Below, piece after piece: positions 8,337 through 16,651 of a DNA stretch of 64,000 bases (positions within the stretch are counted from its first letter, which is position 1; each line of letters starts with the position of its first letter). The position numbers and the translations under genes are program-made. Under the pieces are notes generated by a model, which had not been told where the DNA came from, made no database searches, and saw only the letters and a program-made list of their open reading frames with translations. This DNA is from Blautia sp. AF19-10LB (GTDB lineage: Bacteria > Bacillota > Clostridia > Lachnospirales > Lachnospiraceae): assembly GCF_003461245.1 (NCBI RefSeq), contig NZ_QTWS01000021.1:1-64000 (forward strand), in the 5' to 3' direction.

Positions 8337-9032
8337 TTAAATTTTGTAGCCGACACCCCAAATCGTTTTAATATACTGCGGAGTATCGGAAGTATCGTTC
8401 AGTTTCTCGCGCAGATGCCGGATATGCACAGTAATTGTGCTGCTGTTTTTAGAGTAGTATTCATCTTTCCAAACCGCATGAAACAGTTCCTCAATGCTTA
8501 CAACATTTCCAGCACTTGACAAAAGGACGTGGAGAATAGAAAATTCTGTCGGGGTTAGAGAAACAGGTTCCCCATCCAACAAACATTCGTGGGTTTGAAC
8601 ATTCAAGCACAATTTGTTATAGGAAAGTTCCGATGGAACTTTCTCTGTGATGATACCGGGCGAATATTTCTTGTAACGTCTTAACTGCGCTTTCACTCTG
8701 GCAACTACTTCAAGTGGGCGAAAAGGTTTTGTCACATAATCGTCCGCGCCCAATGTCAGCCCCGTTATTTTATCCGTTTCCTCAATTTTAGCCGTTAGCA
8801 TTATGATTGGATAAGTGTACTTCTTTCGGATAAGCTGGCAAAGTGAAAAGCCGTTCATATCCGGGAGCATAATATCCAGAATGGCAAGATCAATGTCGCC
8901 GCTTTCAATACACGACATGGCATCCGTTGCGCAGTAAAATTTATAAACGACGTAATTTTCGTTTTTCAAGTAGACCTCCAACAGATCCGCTATATCTTGC
9001 TCGTCATCTATAATCAATATCTTTTCAGACAT
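8337..9032 (-). CDS. VanR-like OmpR-family response regulator
   Basis: 231 residues from the ATG at 9032; AGGAG lies 10 bases upstream, so the longer open frame is not used. Receiver domain with acidic pocket DDEQD, phospho-acceptor Asp53 in LDIMLPD and Lys in VTKPF. The C-terminal winged helix has HIRHLREKL and IWGVGYKI. Close in pattern to VanR-type regulators. First gene of the regulator-VanZ-kinase operon. Confidence 0.85.
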   Translation of the reverse strand: MSEKILIIDDEQDIADLLEVYLKNENYVVYKFYCATDAMSCIESGDIDLAILDIMLPDMNGFSLCQLIRKKYTYPIIMLTAKIEETDKITGLTLGADDYVTKPFRPLEVVARVKAQLRRYKKYSPGIITEKVPSELSYNKLCLNVQTHECLLDGEPVSLTPTEFSILHVLLSSAGNVVSIEELFHAVWKDEYYSKNSSTITVHIRHLREKLNDTSDTPQYIKTIWGVGYKI

Positions 9033-9139
9033 ATTTTCAACTCTCCTTTTTGCTTGTATTCGATTAAGTATAACAAATACAGCATCTAAATTCACAATGG
9101 ATTGCATGAGAAATTATTAAGATTTTCCTAACTTTTTTT

Positions 9140-9177
9140 CATGCTAATATGATAATGCACATTAGCATATTAGCATG
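9140..9177. promoter_or_regulatory. 12-bp inverted repeat between divergent units
   Basis: CATGCTAATATG (9140-9151) and CATATTAGCATG (9166-9177) are perfect inverted repeats with 14 bases between. The heptamer TTAGCAT occurs three times (9162-9168, 9170-9176, and inverted at 9141-9147). It lies upstream of both the VanR-like operon and the ECF sigma operon. A dimeric regulator site is the simplest reading. Confidence 0.5.
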
Positions 9178-9356
9178 AAAGTAATCACAAATAACACCCA
9201 TGAACAAATTTAATTATAACAATGTCCCTTTGCAAATGCTTGTTTTATTGCTTTCATTATGGAATACTATCGAAAGTAGACATTTTTTTGTGCAAAACCA
9301 CGAACTTGTCCATTTATAAGAAAAAGAATAAATTATTAGGGATATTTTTGATTTCT

Positions 9357-9368
9357 GCACGTCTAATA
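9357..9368 (+). promoter_or_regulatory. Candidate ECF-type -10 element
   Basis: GCACGTCTAATA lies 44 bases before the sigma gene. The same 12-mer occurs on the minus strand at 59764-59775 upstream of the second ECF sigma gene. CGTC is the classical ECF -10 core. No good AAC-type -35 is seen at this copy. Confidence 0.45.
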
Positions 9369-9412
9369 GATGTAAAGAAAATGCTGGCTGGCAAAAAAAA
9401 GGTGGTGTTTAA

Positions 9413-9892
9413 ATGACAAAGGAACAACTTGGATCTCTGATCCTAGATTCAGAAAGACAATTATACTCAACTGCAAAAACAATTTTATTTAGTGACTATG
9501 ACTGTGCAGATGCTATTCAAGAAACAATTGTGAAGGCTTTTTCCAACGTCGGCACATTAAAAAACGATAACTATGCCCGGACCTGGTTAATCCGTATCTT
9601 AATCAACGAATGTTACAGCCTTGTGCGTAAATCCAGTAAATTTATCCCATTGGAAAATCTGGCTGACAGACAGGAACCGGAATCAGAAAAAACAAAGAAT
9701 TACAGTGAATTGTATACAGCCGTAAATTCCTTAAAAGAGGAACTGCGTTTACCCGTTATTCTATACTATATAGAAGATTTCAGTGTAAAAGAAATCGCCC
9801 AGATCCTTGAAATATCGGAAGGTGCCGTTCAAAAGAGACTTGCAAGGGCAAGAGGAAAATTAAGGCAGGAATTACAGGAGGTGTCAATATGA
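9413..9892 (+). CDS. ECF sigma-70 family factor
   Basis: 159 residues. Region 2 has DCADAIQETIVKAF and ARTWLIRILINECY; region 4 has LPVILYYIEDFSVKEIAQIL and GAVQKRLARARGKL. GGTGGTG precedes the ATG. The stop overlaps the next gene's ATG (ATGA), so the two are translationally coupled, as expected for an ECF sigma factor and its membrane anti-sigma partner. Confidence 0.85.
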   Translation: MTKEQLGSLILDSERQLYSTAKTILFSDYDCADAIQETIVKAFSNVGTLKNDNYARTWLIRILINECYSLVRKSSKFIPLENLADRQEPESEKTKNYSELYTAVNSLKEELRLPVILYYIEDFSVKEIAQILEISEGAVQKRLARARGKLRQELQEVSI

Positions 9893-11331
9893 GATTAGAA
9901 GATATGAAAAACGATATTCCCGAAACACCGGATTTTATCCATAATATGATTCAAAATGAGGTAGCAAAGCAGCTGGCGGATAATAAAGTGGCGAATCTGC
10001 GAAGAAGAAAACGATGGACAGCTCCGAAAGTTGCCGCAGTGGCAGCTGCGTGTGCGCTGGCAGTTTCCACGGCAGTATATGCAGGAGTAAATCTGTATCA
10101 CTGGTTTTTGGAAAAACAGGGTTCTTATGGTGTTTCAGTCAAAATTGATGCTGGTGATGCAGCAAAGAAGACCGTGCTTCCAGATGAGGTCCCAGAGGTA
10201 GATCTGTCTGCTAAATATGTTCCGGAGGGCATGAGCTGGATTGACGAGTACCATCTCCAATATCCTGAGCATGGCATGACTGGCGGGTTCAGTTTTTCAT
10301 TTGTCCTGTTGGATAAAAATGATCTGGGACAGGTAGTACAGGATCAGAATGTTATTGATAGTGAAGAGCGTACATTTGGAAAATACCAGGGGATATATCT
10401 CAAATATAATAGCATTACCGAAAACGGGGCTCTTAACCAGAGAATTTATCTTGTCTGCCCGGATTTATATCGTGTGCTTATGATCTACATCGGAGATGAT
10501 GTGTCAAAGAATGAAGCCATAAAAGTTGCAGAAAATCTGGTGATTGAGGGAAACACGACTATGGTAAAGACCGCCGGATTGCCTACATGGAGCGGAGAGA
10601 TGATATCTGAAAAGACAGAAGATGATAATGATGAAATAAGTACTTCTGTAAATGAGAAAAAACTACCCATTTACCAAATTGGTGACACCTTTGATCTGGA
10701 TGTGATTGGTGAAAACACAAATGGTGAATATCTGGAAAAAACGATTTCTGCAAAGGTAGATTCTGTTCAAATTTCTGATGATCTTCAGCTTCTCGATCCG
10801 GACAAAATACCACAAGAATGGGCGGAAGCCATTGATGCTGATGGAAAGCTATCTACAAACACATTGAATTATGTGAAATCTGGCGACGGAATCGATTCCC
10901 TGGATGAAATTGTGAAGTCAGAGGAAGTGAATCAGAAACTGGTCTATGTTACAGTTACCTATACCAATCATTCAAATGAGGAAATCGACCATATGCTTTA
11001 TCTTGGTGCTTTACTGACCCTGACTAAGGGAAATGGAAAAGTACAGCTTTACATTCCAACAGAACAGGCCGGCGATGGCTATGACTACATTAGCTGGGAC
11101 GGCGTGGCAAAGACTGGAGAAATGGTATATTATAGTGTCTCTGAAAATTATGGCAATGGTGGAAACTACATTTCCTCTATAAAACCAGGCGAAAGTGTAC
11201 AGCTGAACATGGCCTGGATCGTAAATGAAAGCGACCTCAAAAATCTGTATCTGAATGTGACTGGAGACGGAGCTTCATATGAGTTCTCTGAATATATACT
11301 GAAAAAGGGACTAGTAGATATTCGCAAATAA
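9889..11331 (+). CDS. Membrane anti-sigma-like protein with extracellular domain
   Basis: 480 residues. Short cytoplasmic N-terminus (about 1-44) rich in charged residues, one TM helix (about 46-67), then a long extracellular region. Residues about 95-185 (AKYVPEGMSWIDEYHLQYPE and on) resemble DUF4367-type anti-sigma sensor domains; the C-terminal third has a beta-sandwich feel with VTVTYTNHSNEEI. Coupled to the ECF gene upstream. It most likely holds the sigma factor at the membrane; this is inference from gene order and topology. Confidence 0.65.
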   Translation: MRLEDMKNDIPETPDFIHNMIQNEVAKQLADNKVANLRRRKRWTAPKVAAVAAACALAVSTAVYAGVNLYHWFLEKQGSYGVSVKIDAGDAAKKTVLPDEVPEVDLSAKYVPEGMSWIDEYHLQYPEHGMTGGFSFSFVLLDKNDLGQVVQDQNVIDSEERTFGKYQGIYLKYNSITENGALNQRIYLVCPDLYRVLMIYIGDDVSKNEAIKVAENLVIEGNTTMVKTAGLPTWSGEMISEKTEDDNDEISTSVNEKKLPIYQIGDTFDLDVIGENTNGEYLEKTISAKVDSVQISDDLQLLDPDKIPQEWAEAIDADGKLSTNTLNYVKSGDGIDSLDEIVKSEEVNQKLVYVTVTYTNHSNEEIDHMLYLGALLTLTKGNGKVQLYIPTEQAGDGYDYISWDGVAKTGEMVYYSVSENYGNGGNYISSIKPGESVQLNMAWIVNESDLKNLYLNVTGDGASYEFSEYILKKGLVDIRK

Positions 11332-11367
11332 TATATGCTATCGTTTATGATCCCATTTTTTTATATG

Positions 11368-11505
11368 TCATATATGAAAAAGCGTTTTTCGATTCCTTTT
11401 GGTTTCGAAAAACGCTTTCTTTGCTTCTTCGATCTCTGCACATGAAGTGTAATCTGTGGTATCCAATACGATTTCCTCATTCTTTCCATTGCCGGTTAAT
11501 AATTA
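11368..11505 (-). pseudogene. Possible C-terminal remnant of a lost gene
   Basis: A minus-strand frame ending at TGA (11370-11368) reads NEEIVLDTTDYTSCAEIEEA then KKAFFETKRN; no start codon is present. The sense resembles the C-terminus of a nucleotide-binding protein, but the family is not identified. It overlaps the terminator hairpin of the opposite strand, so it could be chance. Confidence 0.25.
11379..11422 (+). terminator. Intrinsic terminator of the sigma operon
   Basis: AAAGCGTTTTTCGA (11379-11392) pairs perfectly with TCGAAAAACGCTTT (11405-11418), followed by CTTTGCTT. Confidence 0.75.
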
Positions 11506-11566
11506 TAACGACAGTGTACTATATGAAGCAACCGACAACAACAAAAATCATTAGATGAGTTTCGAC

Positions 11567-11603
11567 AGAAAAAGAGATTCCACACTGTAAGTGGAACCTC
11601 TTA
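11567..11603 (-). terminator. Intrinsic terminator of the DUF2971 gene
   Basis: On the minus strand AAGAGGTTCCAC pairs with GTGGAATCTCTT and is followed by TTTCTG, just after the stop at 11608. Confidence 0.7.
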
Positions 11604-11607
11604 TCTA

Positions 11608-12480
11608 TTAACGCAATGGACAATCAGATACTTTTATATTTTGAGCCAGTTTATGCAACCCAAGATGTCTGCAGTAGTTTTCCAAATCTTTTGGATTCTG
11701 GGATGAACGTGGTCCGATAATAATTGAATTGATAATATCTTCCCTGTGCATATTTTCTGTTTCTAAGACTTTTTGTAAATCTAAAATGTAGAACTCTTTT
11801 ATTATATTGAATGTTTTGTATTCGATATGAGGATCGTTGTCCGTTACAAAATATGGTGCGATTCGGATTTCCTTTTCAGCAGTAAATGTAGGATGTTTGT
11901 GAATAAGGGCACATAATGCTAAATTATCAATGAATCCATCTAAGTTGGAAAATCCTTCCAGAATTCCAGTGGAAATATATGAAGACAATAATTTGTATAA
12001 TTCATGATCCCTGGTCTCCTGAGTATAATACTGTTCGCCAATGATCATCCCATGATAATATAACAGATTGTGCAATGCTTCGGTATTGAATTCTATTGCA
12101 ACACCACGTCCATGATCGGCATAGCGGTCCCATTGAGCTGCATCGTCTAATGCCTGTGACAAACAGAACATAAAAAGGTGTTTTTGCGATGTTCTGTCAT
12201 ATATTTCTTTAAATATTTTATCAACATCACATTTGGGTTTTATATTGCTTTGGGTAAGACCGTTCTCAATGTTCTGCTTCAGGTTATCAATAAACCCAAT
12301 CACTTCTTTTGCATCATTCACATTCGTTGCGCTGCCAAACCAAATCTTTTTTTTCCTTAAAATTCCATCCAAGGCTGGAAAAGAAGTGTAATGCCATAAA
12401 GTTTTACCAACTTTCTGAACAAATTTGTCAGTAGATTCCTGTCTTTTCTGAATTTCTACTAAATTGTAGGTCATATACAA
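11608..12480 (-). CDS. DUF2971 protein
   Basis: 290 residues, soluble. Family motifs are LWHYTSFPALDGIL, a SATNVNDAKEV segment, CLSQALDDAAQWDRYADHGR and GVAIEF, and a C-terminal EKEIRI strand. DUF2971 proteins are widespread in accessory and defence-associated regions; some are linked to ADP-ribosyl-transferase-like folds (family knowledge, not shown here). Stand-alone gene with its own terminator. ATG at 12480 follows GAGGTA. Confidence 0.7.
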   Translation of the reverse strand: MYMTYNLVEIQKRQESTDKFVQKVGKTLWHYTSFPALDGILRKKKIWFGSATNVNDAKEVIGFIDNLKQNIENGLTQSNIKPKCDVDKIFKEIYDRTSQKHLFMFCLSQALDDAAQWDRYADHGRGVAIEFNTEALHNLLYYHGMIIGEQYYTQETRDHELYKLLSSYISTGILEGFSNLDGFIDNLALCALIHKHPTFTAEKEIRIAPYFVTDNDPHIEYKTFNIIKEFYILDLQKVLETENMHREDIINSIIIGPRSSQNPKDLENYCRHLGLHKLAQNIKVSDCPLR

Positions 12481-12531
12481 TACCTCTTCTGAAATAATAA
12501 CATTTGAATATGCATCGATCGGACAAATCCT

Positions 12532-14280
12532 TTATTCTGTATAGATGTTCCCATTCTCATCCGTCCAGGTGCCGTCACCATTGTCTGTGTATCCGACCCC
12601 ATCTGCGTCACAATAATAATAATCTCCGTTTGTTGTTTCTATTACATTAACAGTACCGTTACTGCCCTGAAGTTCATGCTGTTCCAGTTGGTTTCCGAAA
12701 TGATAACCTTCGTCATTCCAAGTACGATATGAATTTCCATTGGCATCTGCCCAGTTTCCATCTCCCTGATAACTGTATCGGCTCCCATAAGCATCAGAAT
12801 AGGTCCCATCTCCGTTATCGTAAAGAACTCTGGATTCTTCATCTCCTTCACCCGGTGCTACAATTGATGCTACACCGAAAGTAGTAGTGAATCCACTGGT
12901 ATATGGTACGCCTGCTGGCAGATTTTCATAAGATGAAACAGACTCGTTGTTGTCAGAGGTAATTCCATCATCGGTCGTTTCACTTACCTGTCCGCTGTTT
13001 TCCATGGCAGGTTCATCATTTGTTTCCGCATCCGCTTTTTCCTCTTCATCTACAGAATCCTCTGTATCTGTATTCTCTGTCACTCCTCCTTCGTCCTGTG
13101 TTTCAGCAGCTTTCTGCATAGTTACCATTTCAGAAAACGGTGCATAATCCGGTACATTATTTTTCTCTGGATCTGCATTTTTTTCAATACCAGACTTCTC
13201 CGTCTCTACTGAAACTGTATCTGTCCCGGCAGAGACATTAAATACCAGATTACCGCCTGCAAGCAGCAGCGTCACAAGAATTCCCGGAAGAATTCCTTTG
13301 CGGAGTTTCCGAATGTTCACCATATACAGAATCCGATCTTTAAACACCATTTCGCTGTCATTAAGACTTGCTGTCACATATGGAATCTGATTTTCCATGG
13401 CCACTGTCCTGAGAAGCAGCTGTCGATATAATTTATGTTCCTTTTTATTAACTCTGCGAACAACCGCTGTATCACACAGATTTTCAATATCCTTATCCGC
13501 TTCTTTCAGCATGATAAGAAGAAAGGGATTGAACCAGTATATCGATGCACAGATTCGAAGGAGCATCTTATACCAGAGATCCCGATGGCAATAATGTGTA
13601 AGTTCATGGTAAAAGATAAGTTTTCTTTCTTCTGCTGAATACCCGGTTGCTGGTAGATACAATTTTGTATGTAAAAGTCCTGCAAGAAGCGGTGTGGTAA
13701 GACCTGCGTTTTGCCTGAGTTCCGGTATTCTGCGTACGTGCTTCTTTTGACACGCTGCACGGTACATCTGAATACTCACCGTATCACTTACCTGTAGACT
13801 CATCCGTTCCAGATTCCTTATAGAAAAATAATATGCCAGCAATTCTCCTGTCAGTTTAAGTACCGCTACGCTCAGCCAGACAGCAGCAAAAATCACAGCC
13901 ACAATTCCCAGCCATTTATCTGATTCGTACCTGACAGTTCTCTTTTGTTCCGGGATTTCTGTCAGATTTTTCATGTCTTTGCTCGCAGATGATACGTTTT
14001 CTGTTATCTTCTGACTTTCCTCTGGTCTGACTGCGTAATCCGTTATCTTCGGGCTTTGCGTATTCTGTTGACTGCTTCTAAGTACTTTGAAATCCACCAG
14101 TGCCAGATTCGCCGGAAGGCGCACCGGAACACAAAGGCTTATCGTAATCAACAGCCAGATAAGGTACTTCCATCTCGCTGATACACGTCCTTTAAACAGA
14201 GTCGCAAGCACTTTTACCAGTAAAATTACTACTGCTGCAATAACATTCAGTTTCAGAATGTGTAGAATGAAAACCTCCAT
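12532..14280 (-). CDS. BlaR1/MecR1-like M56 metalloprotease sensor with repeat domain
   Basis: 582 residues. N-terminal TM helices (about 8-28, 36-53, 123-145) flank an M56 zinc protease with HELTH (His225, Glu226, His229) and the later DIENLCD segment. A fourth TM lies at about 330-350. BlaR1 family logic: ligand sensing outside, cleavage of the BlaI-type repressor inside. Unusually, the C-terminal extracellular part has no penicillin-binding domain. It has an acidic linker (about 355-445), then repeats of the type YxDNGDGTYSDAYG, and ends DNGDGTWTDENGNIYTE. The neighbouring secreted protein carries the same repeats. Follows blaI by 6 bases. Confidence 0.8.
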   Translation of the reverse strand: MEVFILHILKLNVIAAVVILLVKVLATLFKGRVSARWKYLIWLLITISLCVPVRLPANLALVDFKVLRSSQQNTQSPKITDYAVRPEESQKITENVSSASKDMKNLTEIPEQKRTVRYESDKWLGIVAVIFAAVWLSVAVLKLTGELLAYYFSIRNLERMSLQVSDTVSIQMYRAACQKKHVRRIPELRQNAGLTTPLLAGLLHTKLYLPATGYSAEERKLIFYHELTHYCHRDLWYKMLLRICASIYWFNPFLLIMLKEADKDIENLCDTAVVRRVNKKEHKLYRQLLLRTVAMENQIPYVTASLNDSEMVFKDRILYMVNIRKLRKGILPGILVTLLLAGGNLVFNVSAGTDTVSVETEKSGIEKNADPEKNNVPDYAPFSEMVTMQKAAETQDEGGVTENTDTEDSVDEEEKADAETNDEPAMENSGQVSETTDDGITSDNNESVSSYENLPAGVPYTSGFTTTFGVASIVAPGEGDEESRVLYDNGDGTYSDAYGSRYSYQGDGNWADANGNSYRTWNDEGYHFGNQLEQHELQGSNGTVNVIETTNGDYYYCDADGVGYTDNGDGTWTDENGNIYTE

Positions 14281-14286
14281 AATTCG

Positions 14287-14676
14287 CTATTCCTCCCTGT
14301 CCTCCAGGTTCTTAAGAAATTCACTGAGATCCTGGACTTCTTCTGAGCTGATCTTCTTTCCATGATAAAGTGAAGTTACAAACTTTTTTAGTGAATTCCC
14401 ATAAAGTTTCTCAAGAACACTCTGGCTTTCATGTGCCTGATAATCTGACTGCGAAACCAGGGGTGTATACAGATTCATTTTTCCCTGTTTCGTCACTTCC
14501 ACGAAATTTTTGTTCTCCAATCTGGTCAGCAATGACAAAATTGTTGTTGATGCAAGTTTTTTCTTCATAGTGATCACTTTCTCAATCTCCGGTCTGGTCA
14601 TCGGCGGAGTATTATTCCAAAGAACGAGCATAATATCCAGCTCTGATTCCGGAAGTCTCTGGTAAGTTTTTTTCAC
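14287..14676 (-). CDS. BlaI/MecI-family transcriptional repressor
   Basis: 129 residues. N-terminal winged helix with ESELDIMLVLWNN, TILSLLTRLENKNFVEV and a dimerising helical C-terminus. Family members bind TACA-N2-TGTA palindromes and are cleaved upon signalling by the BlaR1 partner, encoded immediately downstream. Matching palindromes lie at 14704-14715 and in the promoter of the secreted protein gene, so the circuit looks intact. Confidence 0.85.
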   Translation of the reverse strand: MKKTYQRLPESELDIMLVLWNNTPPMTRPEIEKVITMKKKLASTTILSLLTRLENKNFVEVTKQGKMNLYTPLVSQSDYQAHESQSVLEKLYGNSLKKFVTSLYHGKKISSEEVQDLSEFLKNLEDREE

Positions 14677-14703
14677 TTTTTCATACCTCCTGTTACATAT
14701 TTT

Positions 14704-14753
14704 CTACAAATGTAGGAATAACTCTATTTTACCACGGTTCACGGAAATGGCAA
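14704..14753 (-). promoter_or_regulatory. blaI-blaR1 promoter with BlaI-type operator
   Basis: Minus strand: -35 TTGCCA (14748-14753), 16-base spacer, -10 TAAAAT (14726-14731). The palindrome CTACAAATGTAG (14704-14715) lies just downstream of the start region, fitting autorepression by BlaI. Confidence 0.65.
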
Positions 14754-14788
14754 GGGCTTTTGCACAATTTGCAAATGCCCTTGCCATT
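14746..14788 (-). terminator. Long hairpin after the secreted-protein gene
   Basis: AATGGCAAGGGC (14746-14757) pairs with GCCCTTGCCATT (14777-14788) with further pairing inside. It follows the stop of the 14809 gene but has no T-run, and it overlaps the -35 of the blaI promoter. Confidence 0.5.
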
Positions 14789-14808
14789 CCTGCAGCTACT
14801 GACCACTA

Positions 14809-15711
14809 TCAGTCTATTTCTGTATAACTGCTGCCATTTTCATCACTCCATGTCCCGTCTCCGTTGTCCGTAAATCCTGTACCATTTTCATCCTGGAAAT
14901 AATAATCACCATTTGTAGTTTCCGTAACCGTCACAGTATTACCGTTTGCATCCTGAAGGTCATGCTGTTCCAACGTATGTCCCAGATGATGAGTATCATC
15001 ATTCAGAGCTGAGTAGGTATTTCCATTTTCGTCGGTATAAGTCTCATCCCCATTATCGGTATAGTTCATTCCATCATCTCCACGATATTCACAAGAATAA
15101 TCTTTGTGAAGAATGTAAGTAATCTCAATGGTATTTCCATCACTGTCAACTAATGTCATTGGTGAAGTAGAAAGGATATCGGAATCATCATTGCTGTCCG
15201 AGGATTTTGCAGAAGCATTTTCTTCTGTATCGGAGGAATCTGAATCTCCTCCTGACTTCTGACTGGCAGTATCTGTAGTTGCCTTATCAGAATCATCAGA
15301 AGAATCATCGGTCTGGTTTTCATTCTCCTGTCTGGTAAGTGAAGGATTTCCAGGATACGAAATATATTCTACAAATTTTCTGACGTCACTGATGTCATCT
15401 GCATCTTTTGCATATCCCACTGCCATATACAGGCTGTTTCCCTCTGAATAAATTGTCTGATAGCAGGCATCGTATGTGTCATTGCATTTGGCAATCCCTG
15501 TTTTGACATCCTCCAGTGAATATTTATAGATATTTACATAATCATTTCCGTTCGTATAGCTTGCATAGGTACCTTCCGTATCTGCTTTTTCCCATTCAGA
15601 TCCAGCCGGCGGCTGTGTATAGAAATCGTTATTTCCTGCTGCCATAACCGTTGCAGCTGAAAAAATCCCAAGTGTGGCTACCGTCATAAGTGTCATAAAT
15701 TTTGTCTTCAT
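14809..15711 (-). CDS. Secreted protein sharing the sensor repeat domain
   Basis: 300 residues. Signal peptide (about 1-24, ending VMAAG), then a globular part (FYTQPPAGSEWEKADTEGTY, SVLYMAVG-like strand), a Ser/Asp-rich linker (about 135-190) and a C-terminal block of repeats with DNGDETYTDENGNTYS, LEQHDLQDANGN, TVTETTNGDYYFQDENG and DNGDGTWSDENGSSYTE. The last 90 residues closely match the C-terminus of the BlaR1-like sensor. Its promoter carries two BlaI-type operators. It is probably exported on induction and may compete for or present the ligand sensed by the BlaR1-like protein (inference). Confidence 0.75.
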   Translation of the reverse strand: MKTKFMTLMTVATLGIFSAATVMAAGNNDFYTQPPAGSEWEKADTEGTYASYTNGNDYVNIYKYSLEDVKTGIAKCNDTYDACYQTIYSEGNSLYMAVGYAKDADDISDVRKFVEYISYPGNPSLTRQENENQTDDSSDDSDKATTDTASQKSGGDSDSSDTEENASAKSSDSNDDSDILSTSPMTLVDSDGNTIEITYILHKDYSCEYRGDDGMNYTDNGDETYTDENGNTYSALNDDTHHLGHTLEQHDLQDANGNTVTVTETTNGDYYFQDENGTGFTDNGDGTWSDENGSSYTEID

Positions 15712-15735
15712 CGTGGATTCTCCTAGAATTTTATT

Positions 15736-15789
15736 TTCTACATCTGTAGAAGTTGATTATATTCTACAACTGTAGAATATAATTGTCAA
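15736..15789 (-). promoter_or_regulatory. Promoter with two BlaI-type operators
   Basis: Minus strand: -35 TTGACA (15784-15789), 17-base spacer, -10 TAGAAT (15761-15766). A perfect 22-bp palindrome (15759-15780) with core CTACAACTGTAG covers the spacer and -10. A second palindrome TTCTACATCTGTAGAA (15736-15751) lies downstream. Both match the TACA-N2-TGTA BlaI operator and would block RNA polymerase. Confidence 0.8.
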
Positions 15790-15811
15790 TTCTTTTTTAT
15801 ATATTTTTTTA

Positions 15812-15905
15812 TCATCTCAGTTTAATTTCTATTTTTCCTTCCACTGGGCTATATAAATCCAGAGGATCTTCATCACTTTCATAAACACGTCCTTCGCCTT
15901 CTCCA
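15812..15905 (-). pseudogene. C-terminal gene remnant at island edge
   Basis: The minus frame reads LGEGEGRVYESDEDPLDLYS and PVEGKIEIKLR before TGA (15814-15812), with no start. It breaks off where the GC-richer plus-strand island begins, so it is probably the tail of a gene truncated by insertion or deletion there. Confidence 0.35.
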
Positions 15906-15949
15906 AGGTAGTGTCAAAAACTACCAAGAACAAGGAGGGAGGCAATCAG

Positions 15950-16651
15950 ATGAAGGACAACGAGCTTCTATTCGACCGCAAAAGCCATGTGCTATATTCA
16001 AAGCCTTGCAAGAAAGAAATCCTGGCAAAAATCGCCCTGCACTATCCGGAAGCGGAGTGGGAGACAGTATGGGAAAAGGTGCAGCGGCAGTACGCGGTCT
16101 TTCTCTCCGACTGGCGCACCGACTTGGGCGGCAAAAAGAACTTCCACAACAGCGTAGGCGGCACCTACGACTGCATCGCCATCATGAGCTATTATGTGGT
16201 CTGCAAAGCAGTTACTTCGTTCCGTGAAATCGAAGAGATGGAGGAAAATCAGATTCTTCCAACTTTCCGCAAGCTGAAAATTGTGGACTGCAACAAGCCG
16301 TTCTGGAGGAAGCTGATGTACAGGGCGTTTGTTCGTGCGAAAAGCGGCTGCGACAAATGGCACGATTACGAGATGTCGGTTGCGCCTTATGAAACCGACA
16401 AGCCTATTTATTATGAATTTACGGCGTGCCCGACAGCGGAGTTTGCTATCAAGCACGGTCTTACGGATATTATGCCCGCCCTGTGTAATGTGGACTTTGC
16501 GTCTATGGAGCTGCTCCATGCAAGGCTTATACGGACGAACACCTGCGTGGACGGCTGCCGATGCGACTACACCATCTGCGGCGATAAAGACCCGTACTTG
16601 AAGGGACATCCCGAATACCGGGATGAGGCGGGCTTCAGGAGGAATCGGTAA
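15950..16651 (+). CDS. L-2-amino-thiazoline-4-carboxylate hydrolase-like protein
   Basis: 233 residues from the ATG at 15950 (GGAGGGAGG upstream). Features of the ATC-hydrolase family: N-terminal helical region with WEKVQRQYAVFLSDW, a central NSVGGTYDCIAIMSYYVV, and Cys-rich C-terminus (ACPTAEFAIKHGL, CNVDFA, CVDGCRCDYTICGDKDP). The named family member opens the thiazoline ring on the way to cysteine; the substrate here is unproven. First gene of the island operon, overlapping the next gene by one base. Confidence 0.65.
   Translation: MKDNELLFDRKSHVLYSKPCKKEILAKIALHYPEAEWETVWEKVQRQYAVFLSDWRTDLGGKKNFHNSVGGTYDCIAIMSYYVVCKAVTSFREIEEMEENQILPTFRKLKIVDCNKPFWRKLMYRAFVRAKSGCDKWHDYEMSVAPYETDKPIYYEFTACPTAEFAIKHGLTDIMPALCNVDFASMELLHARLIRTNTCVDGCRCDYTICGDKDPYLKGHPEYRDEAGFRRNR

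Noticed and set aside
9200..9320. 39-codon plus-strand frame upstream of the first sigma gene
   Set aside because: No RBS and AT-rich composition; overlaps the candidate regulatory region.
12642..12851. Alternate frame in the BlaR1-like repeat region
   Set aside because: Repeat-driven shadow frame of the sensor's C-terminus.
15998..16609. 203-codon open frame on the minus strand
   Set aside because: Antisense to the thiazoline hydrolase gene, no RBS, no family sense; an effect of the higher GC of the island.
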